DNA of 64,000 nt from Hymenobacter sp. H14-R3 (GTDB lineage: Bacteria > Bacteroidota > Bacteroidia > Cytophagales > Hymenobacteraceae). Location: NCBI RefSeq assembly GCF_030063445.1, contig NZ_JASITD010000001.1, positions 62,001 to 126,000 of the forward strand, written 5' to 3'. Made by a program: the position numbers and the translations under genes. The notes beneath the pieces were generated by a model. The model searched no databases. It worked only from the letters and a program-made list of their open reading frames with translations, and was not told where the DNA came from. Of this stretch, positions 36,735 through 44,811 are shown piece after piece. Each line of letters starts with the position of its first letter. The first letter of the stretch is position 1.

Positions 36735-39401
36735 TTGATGAGTTTAGTTAGTTTATTTCGCTGGTGTTTGGTGTTGCTCGCGCTGCTACCCGCGGCCGCC
36801 CGCGCCGGCACCATCAAGGGCAAGGTGAGCGGGCCCGACGGCACCGGCCTGCCTTTTGCCAACGTGGCCGTGCGCGGCTCGGCCACCAGCACCGGCTCCA
36901 ATGAGCAGGGCCAGTACCAGCTGCGGCTGGAGGCTGGTACTTATCAATTTGTCTTTCAATACGTTGGGTATAAACCGCGCACCGAAGCCGTGCGCGTGCC
37001 GGCCGGCGACTCCACGCTCACCTTCAACGTTACGCTGGCCCCCGAATCGTTTAGCCTGGCCGAAGTGACGGTGCGCGGCTCCGACCGCGACCCTGCCTAC
37101 GCCATCATCCAGCACGCGCAGCAGTGGCGTGCCTACCACCAGCGCGAGGTGGCGGCCTTCCGGGCCCGCATCTACCTCAAAAGTCTGGGCCGCCTCAGCG
37201 AAACGCCCAGCAAGATTTTTGGCCTCGTGAAAGTAGGGCCCGACCTCAAGCCGGGCATTTTTTACCTCTCCGAAAGCCTGTCCGAAATTGCCTTCACCCA
37301 GCCCGATGTGGTGAAGGAGCGCATGCTGTCGAGCCGCGTCAGCGGCGACTCGCACGGCATCAGCTTCAACCGGGCCAGCGCCGGGCGGGGCCTCAGCTTC
37401 TATAATAACCTGGTGAAATCGGGTTTTTCGGAGCGCGGCTTCGTGTCACCGATTGCCGGCAACGCGTTGTCATTTTACCAATATGAGCTAGTGGGCAGCA
37501 GCCAGCAAAACGGCGAGCTGGTGCACAAAATCCGCGTTAGCCCGCGCCGCCGCGCCGACCCCGTTTTCTCGGGCTTCATCTACGTGGTAGATGGCTCGTG
37601 GCGGCTGCACTCCGTGGACCTGCGCCTCACCAAAGACGCCCAGCTCGACTACGTCGACGACCTGCACATTGAGCAGCTGTTTGCCCCCGCGCCGGGCGTG
37701 CCCCACGCCTGGATTATTCAGTCGCAGAAGCTGGCGGTGAGTTTTTCGGCCTTTGGCTTTAAGGGTACGGGCTTCGTAACAGCCGTTTTTTCCAACTACA
37801 ACCGCGTAGTTCCCACGTACCCGGCCCCGCCCGAGGTAAAGGCGCCCGCGCCCGTGGCTGGCGGCACGCCCGTGGCGGCGCCCGTTATTGCGCCCGTCAC
37901 TACCAAGGAATTGACGCGCCAAATCAAGCGCGACAAGCCCAACCTGGCCGGCCTGAGCCGGCAGGTGCGCCGCCAGGTGAAGCAGGTGCAGCGCGACTCG
38001 CTGCGCAACGACCCGCTGTCGCAGATGAAACGCAACGAGGTGCAGCTGGTCGAAAAAGGCGTGAACGAGCGCGATACTACCTACTGGAGCCAGGTGCGCC
38101 CGGTGCCGCTCACGGAGGAAGAAAAAGTAGATTATCATAAGAAAGACAGCAGTGAGGTAGTGCGTAAGTCGCGCCCCTACCAGGATTCGCTCGACCGCAA
38201 GCGTAATGAGCTGGGCGTGGGCAAGCTGCTGCTCACCGGCTACACCTACAGCAACACCTTCGCCAAGCGCAGCTTCAGTGTTGCGCCCATCTTTAATGAA
38301 CTGCAGTACAACACGGTAGAGGGCTATGTGCTAAATGCCGAGGCTACCTACCGCCAGCGCACCGCCGACCGCCGCTTCATCAGCCTCACGCCCACGCTAC
38401 GCTACGGCTTCAGCAACAAGCAACTGCAACCCAGCCTCACCCTCAACTGGCAGCTCGACCCGCAGAAGCTGCGCCAGGTGGGCCTGGTGGCGGGCCGCAC
38501 CATCGAGAACTTCGACCGCAACTCGCAGCTTACGCCCTTCATCAACTCGGCCTATTCGCTGCTGGCCAATCGCAACTACGCCAAGCTGTATCGCCGCGAA
38601 GGGGCCGAAATCAGCTACCTCTGGGAGCCGGTAAATGGCCTCACGGTGCGCGGCGCGGCCAGCTACTTCCGCCGTGTAGAGCTTTATAATACAGCCGATT
38701 ACCTGTGGCACGACGTACCGGACCGGGCCTTTACCCCCAACCGGCCGGTGGCCGACGAATCGCCCGATGGCACCGCCTTTGGCCGCAGCGACGCGGCCGT
38801 GCTGGGCCTCAACCTAAGCTACAAGCCCGGCCAGCGCTACATCACGCGGCCCGACGCCAAGTTCAACCTGGGCTCGAAGTGGCCCACGTTTGGGGCGCAG
38901 GCGCGGCTGGCCGTGCCGCATATGCTGGGGGCCGATGTGCGCTACCTGCTGCTGCAAGGCTCGGTGCGCCACAGCAAGCAGTTTGGGCTGCTGGGCACCT
39001 CCTCGGTGCAGGCTATTGTGGGTGGCTTCGTGGGAAAGCAAGAGGGGCTGACCTTCGCCGACTACCGCCATTTTTCGGGTAACCGCACCCTGCTGGCTGC
39101 CGACTTCACGCAGTTTCAGCTGCTCGATTACTACCAGTACAGCACCCGCGCCAGCTACTTCGAGGGCCATTTCAGCCACCACTTCAACGGCTTTATCTTC
39201 AACCGCCTGCCGCTGCTACGCGCCCTCAAGTGGCAGGAAGTTATTTCGCTCAACTATCTGCACACCAATCAAGTAGGTCACTATCTGGAACTGGGTGCGG
39301 GCGTCGAGCACATTTTCAAAGTAGCGCGGGTCGATTTTTACACCGGCCTGCAAAGCGGGCAGCGCGTGGGCACCGGCCTGCGAGTAGGGCTAGGCTTCTA
39401 A
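36735..39401 (+). CDS. DUF5686 outer-membrane protein with carboxypeptidase-regulatory-like domain
   Basis: 888 residues. Signal peptide (VLLALLPAAARAGT, about 10-25), then a carboxypeptidase regulatory-like (CarboxypepD_reg) beta-sandwich (IKGKVSGPDGTGLPFANVAV ... YQFVFQYVGYKPRTE, about 27-105), a central domain, a Pro-rich linker (PAPPEVKAPAPVAGGTPVA) and a C-terminal beta-barrel-like region ending in the alternating strand VGTGLRVGLGF with terminal Phe, the usual outer-membrane sorting end. The DUF5686 architecture is common in Bacteroidota; its cargo is unknown. Confidence 0.8.
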   Translation: MMSLVSLFRWCLVLLALLPAAARAGTIKGKVSGPDGTGLPFANVAVRGSATSTGSNEQGQYQLRLEAGTYQFVFQYVGYKPRTEAVRVPAGDSTLTFNVTLAPESFSLAEVTVRGSDRDPAYAIIQHAQQWRAYHQREVAAFRARIYLKSLGRLSETPSKIFGLVKVGPDLKPGIFYLSESLSEIAFTQPDVVKERMLSSRVSGDSHGISFNRASAGRGLSFYNNLVKSGFSERGFVSPIAGNALSFYQYELVGSSQQNGELVHKIRVSPRRRADPVFSGFIYVVDGSWRLHSVDLRLTKDAQLDYVDDLHIEQLFAPAPGVPHAWIIQSQKLAVSFSAFGFKGTGFVTAVFSNYNRVVPTYPAPPEVKAPAPVAGGTPVAAPVIAPVTTKELTRQIKRDKPNLAGLSRQVRRQVKQVQRDSLRNDPLSQMKRNEVQLVEKGVNERDTTYWSQVRPVPLTEEEKVDYHKKDSSEVVRKSRPYQDSLDRKRNELGVGKLLLTGYTYSNTFAKRSFSVAPIFNELQYNTVEGYVLNAEATYRQRTADRRFISLTPTLRYGFSNKQLQPSLTLNWQLDPQKLRQVGLVAGRTIENFDRNSQLTPFINSAYSLLANRNYAKLYRREGAEISYLWEPVNGLTVRGAASYFRRVELYNTADYLWHDVPDRAFTPNRPVADESPDGTAFGRSDAAVLGLNLSYKPGQRYITRPDAKFNLGSKWPTFGAQARLAVPHMLGADVRYLLLQGSVRHSKQFGLLGTSSVQAIVGGFVGKQEGLTFADYRHFSGNRTLLAADFTQFQLLDYYQYSTRASYFEGHFSHHFNGFIFNRLPLLRALKWQEVISLNYLHTNQVGHYLELGAGVEHIFKVARVDFYTGLQSGQRVGTGLRVGLGF

Positions 39402-39406
39402 CCCGA

Positions 39407-39676
39407 CCGCAGATTCAAACGGATTTCGCAGATACGGGGCTGCGCCCCTGACTAGCCGGAGGGCTTTTTTGTGGGCTAAGCCAGCGGTAAAACGAAAGAG
39501 CCGGCTACCTCATGGGGCAGCCGGCTCCTTCGCTTTACTGCCTGAAAAGCATAACCCAATAAACTCAGAAGCCTGGGTAACCAGGAAAACTCAAAAAACC
39601 AGATAATTGCAAACCCTGCTAGCCAGGGGCGCAGCCCCGTATCTGTGAAATCCGTTAAATCCGTTTGAATCTGCGG
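39407..39676. repeat. Large palindromic element A between convergent genes
   Basis: Outer arms 39407-39457 and 39617-39676 are inverted copies (CCGCAGATTCAAACGG at the tips, GGGGCTGCGCCCCTGACTAG inside); the right arm has a 9-base extra TCCGTTAAA-type insert. Inside is a second hairpin around 39487-39540 (AGCCGGCT core with CGAA flanks) that could serve as a terminator. The right tip abuts the TAA stop of the DUF4834 gene. Same family as the element at 47.0 kb. Confidence 0.75.
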
Positions 39677-40015
39677 TTAGGGGAGCTCTTCATAGTCCAC
39701 ATATTCGCCGCCGCGAAATTCGTGCTTGCGCTCGCTGGCGGAAGTGGTGGGCGGCACGTACTCCACGCGCACCTGGCCGGGCTTGGTGGCGGGCTCGCGG
39801 TGGTCCTGCTGGTAGCCCTGGCCTTGGCGCTGGCCCTGCCCTTGACCCTGCGTAGTATAACCACCGGGCTGCTGGGCATTGGGCGGATAAAAGCCACCTT
39901 GCTGGGCCTTGTGCACCTGCTGCCGCACAAAGTTGCCCAGCACGGCGCGCAGCACCTGCGGGAGCACATACCGTACAAGTAAGAAAACCAGCAGCAACGA
40001 AAGCGTAATGGCCAT
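39677..40015 (-). CDS. DUF4834 small membrane protein
   Basis: 112 residues. A membrane helix at about 3-25 (LSLLLVFLLVRYVLPQVLRA) is followed by a Gln/Gly-rich low-complexity linker (TTQGQGQGQRQGQGYQQDHR) and an acidic C-terminus ending YVDYEELP. This matches DUF4834, a Bacteroidota-specific family of unknown function. The start codon overlaps that of the divergent GWxTD gene. See finding. Confidence 0.7.
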   Translation of the reverse strand: MAITLSLLLVFLLVRYVLPQVLRAVLGNFVRQQVHKAQQGGFYPPNAQQPGGYTTQGQGQGQRQGQGYQQDHREPATKPGQVRVEYVPPTTSASERKHEFRGGEYVDYEELP

Positions 40016-41315
40016 GAGTTATTCGAAAAGAAAAGCAATTTACGGCGGGCCGGGGGCTAAGTTTTGGGCAGTGCTTTTATTGGCTGGGCTGCCCGGGCTG
40101 GCGGCCGCCCCGCGCCTGCTGCCCACCCCCGATTTTGCGGGCCTCTACCGACCGGTGCCCGACCGGCTGCTGCCCACTACCCGCCGCGAAGGCGACAGCC
40201 TGCGCATCTTTATCAACCACGCCGCTACCGTGCCGGGTTCCACGGCGCCGGCCCTGCGGCTCACCGGCTGGGCCACATTTGAGGCCAAGCAGCCGCTGTG
40301 GCAGGAGGTGCGCGCCGCCCACCCTTACCCCGGCAGCAACTCCGCCGCCCCGGTGCAGGTGCTCACGGTAGCCATGGCGGCGGCGCGCCTCACGCCCGGC
40401 GCGGTGCTGCAAGTGAGCCTCGACAGGCCCTCCCTCGCCAACCAGCCCCCGGGCGCCGACCAGGATGCTGCCATTACCGCCTGGCTGCGCCTCACGCCCG
40501 AGTTGCTGGCGCGGCCCTTCGTGCTGCTCGACTCGGCGGGCCTGGTGCTGGCCCGGCCTTATCTGAATGCCGGCGAAGGCGTGGCCGTGGCTACGTTTGG
40601 CTTGGCGCAGCCGGTGCGCTGGCGGCGCTACCCCACGGGCGCGCCCGCCCTGCCGCCCTTCACCGACCCGCGCACCCAGGTGGCCGCCCCGCGCACGCTG
40701 GGCGTGCTCGACTCGTCGGCCGCGCCAGTAGCGAGCGGCAATTTGCTGCATTTTGCTACCACCGGCTTGTATGCGCTGAAAATAGGCGGCGCGGGCGGCG
40801 AGCCCGTGCACACCGTGCCACTGCTGGTAGTACCGGCCAGCTTTCCGGGCCAAAGCACCGCCCCCGAAATCATCGAGCCGCTGCGCTACCTCACCACCGC
40901 CGCCGAGCGCCAAACGCTGCTCAAATCACCCGAGCCCAAGCGGGCCATCGACCGCTTTTGGCTCGATGCGGCGGGCGGCGACCAAACCCGCGGCCGCGAG
41001 ATGATACGCCGCTACTACAGCCGCGTAACCACTGCCAATGAAATATTTACGGCCCACAAGGCTGGCTGGCTCACCGACCGCGGCTTGCTCTACGTGGTGC
41101 TGGGCCCACCCCAGAGCGTGCGCCGCCTGCCCGACGGCACCGAGCGCTGGCACTACGACCAGGCCGGCCGTCAGGGCGAGGCCGTGGCCTTCACCTTCCG
41201 GCCCCGCCCTAGTACCTTAGCACCTGATAACTACGAACTGGTGCGCCGGCCCGAGTACGAACTGCTCTGGTATGCCGCCGTAGAACAATGGAGAAGAACG
41301 ACGACCGCCCGCTAA
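40008..41315 (+). CDS. GWxTD domain protein
   Basis: About 435 residues from the ATG at 40008 (or 40014). A signal peptide (FWAVLLLAGLPGLAAA) shows export to the periplasm. The C-terminal third contains the family name motif GWLTDRG followed by LYVVLGPPQSVRR and ERWHYDQ, diagnostic of GWxTD domains, common in Bacteroidota and of unclear role. The middle region is beta-rich. The end overlaps the rlmB gene by 28 bases. Confidence 0.8.
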   Translation: MAMSYSKRKAIYGGPGAKFWAVLLLAGLPGLAAAPRLLPTPDFAGLYRPVPDRLLPTTRREGDSLRIFINHAATVPGSTAPALRLTGWATFEAKQPLWQEVRAAHPYPGSNSAAPVQVLTVAMAAARLTPGAVLQVSLDRPSLANQPPGADQDAAITAWLRLTPELLARPFVLLDSAGLVLARPYLNAGEGVAVATFGLAQPVRWRRYPTGAPALPPFTDPRTQVAAPRTLGVLDSSAAPVASGNLLHFATTGLYALKIGGAGGEPVHTVPLLVVPASFPGQSTAPEIIEPLRYLTTAAERQTLLKSPEPKRAIDRFWLDAAGGDQTRGREMIRRYYSRVTTANEIFTAHKAGWLTDRGLLYVVLGPPQSVRRLPDGTERWHYDQAGRQGEAVAFTFRPRPSTLAPDNYELVRRPEYELLWYAAVEQWRRTTTAR

Positions 41316-42331
41316 ACGACGGGTTCAGTGACGACTACGTGCCCCGCCGCTTCCGCGATGGCGCCGACAGCAGCGAGCGCCGCGCTGGCCGCCCCACCGG
41401 GGGCGAAGGCCGCGATGACCGCCGCCCCGCCGGCAACGACGGGGCCAACAAGGCCCGCCCCCAGCGCCCGTTCTACGACGAGCGCGGCCGGCAGGTAACG
41501 CCCAACCGGCCCGCCAGCGGCGGCCGCGACGGTGGCGAGCGCGGGGCCACCCCATTTTACCGCGAGCACAACACCCGCCCCGCCGCCGACCGCAGCATCG
41601 ACATGCTCTTCGGCCTGCGCCCCATTATGGAGGCGCTGAACGCCGGGCGCACCCTGGACAAGATTTTCCTGCTGCGCGCCACTAAAAACTCGCTCACGCA
41701 GGATATTTCGGCCCTGGCCCGCGAGGCCAATGTGCCCGTGTCGCTGGTGCCGCTCGAAAAGCTGGAAAGCCTGACCCGCAAAAACCACCAGGGTGCCGTC
41801 GCCTTCGTGTCGCCCATCGACTTTGCCCCGCTCGACACGCTGCTCGCCGGCTTGTTTGAGGATGGTAAAGTGCCCTTCATACTGCTGCTCGACCGCGTGA
41901 CGGATGTGCGCAACTTCGGTGCCATTGCCCGCACCGCCGAGTGCATGGGCGTGCAAGCCCTGGTAGTGCCCGCCCACGGCGCGGCCCAAATCAACGGCGA
42001 CGCCGTAAAAACCTCGGCCGGCGCGCTCAACATCCTGCCCGTATGCCGCGAGACTGATTTGCGCCAAACCATTATCTTTCTGAAAGAGAGTGGGTTAACA
42101 GTAATCGCCTGCACCGAGAAAGCCGACGCCGACCTCGGCCATACCGAGCCCGCCAGCCTCACCGGCCCCATCGCCGTGCTCATGGGCTCAGAAGAAGACG
42201 GCATTTCGCCCGACCTGCTGCGCCTCTGCGACCAGCGCCTGCGCATTCCCATGAGCGGCCAGATTCAGAGTCTCAACGTGGGTGTGGCCGCCGGCATCAT
42301 GCTGTTTGAAGTAGCGAAAGGCCGAAGCTAA
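41288..42331 (+). CDS. rlmB: 23S rRNA 2'-O-ribose methyltransferase RlmB/TrmH
   Basis: 347 residues. The SPOUT (TrmH) catalytic domain (about 95-345) has LLLDRVTDVRNFGAIARTAE, AVLMGSEEDGIS and IPMSGQIQSLNVGVAAGIML, the three knot motifs that bind S-adenosylmethionine. The first about 95 residues are an Arg/Gly/Asp-rich disordered extension (RRPAGNDGANKARPQRP), longer than in E. coli RlmB and suited to RNA binding. RlmB methylates G2251 of 23S rRNA; which rRNA or tRNA site this protein uses cannot be fixed from the sequence. Confidence 0.85.
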   Translation: MEKNDDRPLNDGFSDDYVPRRFRDGADSSERRAGRPTGGEGRDDRRPAGNDGANKARPQRPFYDERGRQVTPNRPASGGRDGGERGATPFYREHNTRPAADRSIDMLFGLRPIMEALNAGRTLDKIFLLRATKNSLTQDISALAREANVPVSLVPLEKLESLTRKNHQGAVAFVSPIDFAPLDTLLAGLFEDGKVPFILLLDRVTDVRNFGAIARTAECMGVQALVVPAHGAAQINGDAVKTSAGALNILPVCRETDLRQTIIFLKESGLTVIACTEKADADLGHTEPASLTGPIAVLMGSEEDGISPDLLRLCDQRLRIPMSGQIQSLNVGVAAGIMLFEVAKGRS

Positions 42332-42382
42332 CCGTCTTTTTTGCGCACATTACCCGCCGAAGCAAGTAGTTGAATTTCAGCA

Positions 42383-42424
42383 AAGAAGCCCCCGCACCAG
42401 GCAAGTGGTACGGGGGCTTCTTTA
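42383..42424. terminator. Bidirectional terminator between rlmB and manC
   Basis: Inverted repeat AAAGAAGCCCCCG (42383-42395) / CGGGGGCTTCTTT (42412-42424), loop 16, with A/T-runs on both sides. It separates convergent rlmB and manC. Confidence 0.85.
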
Positions 42425-42477
42425 TTGATTACTGTTACCGAAGCAAATAGTTGACTTTCTATTTATGAGCAACTTAC

Positions 42478-43566
42478 CTAGTTATAGCCATTGCCTTTTT
42501 TGCTTTTCACATCGGCCACGAAGTCCTTCACCCGCTGCTCTTCTGAGCGCTGGCAGATGAGCAGCACGTTGTCGTGCTCGGCCACGATATAGCCTTCCAG
42601 GCCCTGCACTACCACTAGGCGCTCGTGGGGCGTTTTGATGAGGCAATCGCGCGTGTCGTAGAGCATGGCGTCGCCGTCTACCACGTTGCCGTGGGCATCG
42701 GGGGTACTTACACGGTGCAGCGAATCCCAGGTGCCCAGGTCGCTCCAACCAATATTTGCTGGCATAACGTACACGTTGTCAGCCTTTTCCATTACCCCAA
42801 AATCAATGCTGATATTGCGGCAGCGCGAATAGGCCTCGTCGATAAATGCGGCCTCCTGGGCGGTGCCCAGCAATTCCTTGCCCTCGTCAAATACCTCCGC
42901 AATATCGCTGAGCGATTGATGAAAAGCGTCGATAATGACGTCGGCGCGCCACACAAACAGGCCAGCGTTCCAGAGAAAATCGCCGCTATCGATGAACATG
43001 CGGGCGAGGTCCGCATTAGGTTTTTCCGTGAAGGTCTTCACCTTATACAGGTCGGTACCGGGTAGGCGGTGCGATGCGCCGTCCATGTACTGGATGTAGC
43101 CGTAGCCTGTGTCGGGCCGCGAGGGCTGAATACCCAGCGTGATAAGAACCGGGTGCTGGCGGGCCGCCTCCACGGCCGCCCGTATGAGGCGGCACAACTC
43201 TTCTTCGCGCAGCACGGCGTGGTCGGCTGGCGATACGATAATGGTGGCTTCAGGGTCGCGCTGCGCAATGCGGTAGCTGGCGTAGGCAATGCACGGGGCC
43301 GTATTACGGCCAATGGGCTCACCCAGAATCTGGTCGGCGGGTAGCTCGGGCAGGTGCTCGTGCACGAGGTTGATGTAGTCGCGGTTGGTGACTACGAACA
43401 CGTTTTCGGGCGGGCAAATATCCTGAAAGCGGTCTACCGTGAGCTGGAGCATCGAGCGGCCCACGCCCATTACGTCGTGAAACTGCTTGGGGTGCTGCGT
43501 GCGGCTAAAGGGCCAGAAGCGGCTACCAATGCCGCCCGCCATCACCACGAGATAAGTATGATTCAT
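42478..43566 (-). CDS. manC: Mannose-1-phosphate guanylyltransferase
   Basis: 362 residues. The nucleotidyltransferase signature is at the start: VVMAGGIGSRFWPFSRTQHP-KQF, which holds the GTP/Mg site, with PADHAV, ITLGIQPSRPDTGYGYIQ and EKPN further on. The enzyme makes GDP-mannose from GTP and mannose-1-phosphate for surface polysaccharides and glycoproteins. Without the phosphomannose isomerase domain that some ManC have. Downstream of kdsD in the same direction, so a polysaccharide-precursor pair. Confidence 0.9.
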   Translation of the reverse strand: MNHTYLVVMAGGIGSRFWPFSRTQHPKQFHDVMGVGRSMLQLTVDRFQDICPPENVFVVTNRDYINLVHEHLPELPADQILGEPIGRNTAPCIAYASYRIAQRDPEATIIVSPADHAVLREEELCRLIRAAVEAARQHPVLITLGIQPSRPDTGYGYIQYMDGASHRLPGTDLYKVKTFTEKPNADLARMFIDSGDFLWNAGLFVWRADVIIDAFHQSLSDIAEVFDEGKELLGTAQEAAFIDEAYSRCRNISIDFGVMEKADNVYVMPANIGWSDLGTWDSLHRVSTPDAHGNVVDGDAMLYDTRDCLIKTPHERLVVVQGLEGYIVAEHDNVLLICQRSEEQRVKDFVADVKSKKGNGYN

Positions 43567-43604
43567 GGAAGAAGTTAATTTGGTGCTGGTTGGCTTGGTC
43601 GCTT

Positions 43605-44690
43605 CTACACCAAGCCTTCGCGTAGTAAGTCGTGCAGGTGAATGAACCCTGCGAAGCTACCGCCTTCCGTCACGATAAGCTGCGTGATGTTGCGGGCTTG
43701 CATGCGGGCCAGGGCTTCGGCGGCAAACTCGGTAATGTCGATGGTGGCCGGGTGGGGCGTGAGAATATCGCGGGCCGTCAGGGCTTCCAGCTCGGCCAGG
43801 TGGCCGCGGCCCAGCATGCGGCGCAGGTCGCCGTCGGTGATGATGCCGGCCAGGTGGCCCGCCGCGTCGAGCACGGCGGTGGCCCCCAGGCGCTTGCCCG
43901 ATATTTCCAGCAAGACTTCTTGTAGCGACGCCGCTTCGCCCACCTGCGGGCGCTGGTTTTGGCGGCTGAGGTCGCCCACGGTAAGGTAGAGCTTCTTGCC
44001 GAGCGTGCCGCCAGGGTGCAGGCGGGCAAAATCCTGAGCCGTAAACTGGCGGCTTTCGAGCAGGCACACGGCCAGGGCGTCGCCTAGGGCCAGGGCGGCG
44101 GTGGTGCTGGTGGTGGGGGCCAGGTCGTGGGGGCAGGCCTCGCGGCGCACGGGGGCATGCAGCACGTAATCGGCCTGCTTGGCCAGGTACGAATCGGCGT
44201 TGCTGACCAGTGCGGCCAGTGGCACGCCCTTGCGGCGCAGCAGCGGCACCAGCACCTTTATCTCGGGCGTGTCGCCGCTCTTGCTGATGGCCACCACAAA
44301 GTCGTCGGCCTGAATCATGCCCAGGTCGCCGTGAATGGCATCGGCGGCGTGCATAAACAGTGCGGGCGTGCCGGTGCCATTGAGCGTGGCTACCAGCTTG
44401 CCCGCAATGTGTGCGCTTTTGCCCACGCCAGTGACCACCACGCGGCCCTTTAGGGCCAGCAAGGCGGCCACGCAACGGGCAAAATCGGGCGTAGCCCCCA
44501 CGGCCTGCGCCACGTCGCGCAGGGCGTCGGCCTCGGTAAGCAGCACTTGGCGGGCCACGGCCAGCACATCGATAGGAGCTGCGGGGACGGTGGGGGGAGT
44601 TGGTTGCACAGCCAAAAATACGCCCGGCGGCGGCACCGCAGCCGCGCAGCCGGGGGCGCCCCCCGCCAGTCCCTTCCCAATTAACCCCAA
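43605..44690 (-). CDS. kdsD: D-arabinose-5-phosphate isomerase (KpsF/GutQ type)
   Basis: Up to 361 residues; the Pro/Ala-rich first about 35 residues are atypical, so a downstream TTG/GTG start is likely (true start uncertain). SIS domain: VVVTGVGKSAHIAGKLVATL, HAADAIHGDLGMIQ, AISKSGDTPEI, and LHPGGTLGKKLYL, followed by two CBS domains (about 235-361). It converts ribulose-5-phosphate to arabinose-5-phosphate, the first committed step to Kdo. In this gene group it supplies LPS inner-core sugar. Confidence 0.85.
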   Translation of the reverse strand: MGLIGKGLAGGAPGCAAAVPPPGVFLAVQPTPPTVPAAPIDVLAVARQVLLTEADALRDVAQAVGATPDFARCVAALLALKGRVVVTGVGKSAHIAGKLVATLNGTGTPALFMHAADAIHGDLGMIQADDFVVAISKSGDTPEIKVLVPLLRRKGVPLAALVSNADSYLAKQADYVLHAPVRREACPHDLAPTTSTTAALALGDALAVCLLESRQFTAQDFARLHPGGTLGKKLYLTVGDLSRQNQRPQVGEAASLQEVLLEISGKRLGATAVLDAAGHLAGIITDGDLRRMLGRGHLAELEALTARDILTPHPATIDITEFAAEALARMQARNITQLIVTEGGSFAGFIHLHDLLREGLV

Positions 44691-44811
44691 CCATTAGGGG
44701 AACCTTTTTAAAATGTTACGTGTAAGCGACTATTTTTTTACTAAAAAAATCACTTCCTGCTTATCTTCGCTTAGAACCCACGCTCCCCGCTTCGCCTTAT
44801 TTTGCCAGTCT

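Noticed and set aside
40077..41041. Long frames on both strands inside the GWxTD gene
   Set aside because: Arg/Ala/Gly-rich shadow frames without motifs; GWxTD frame has signal peptide and diagnostic motif.
43657..44694. 345-codon frame overlapping kdsD on the same strand
   Set aside because: Arg/Gly/Pro-rich out-of-frame reading; kdsD has clear SIS and CBS motifs.
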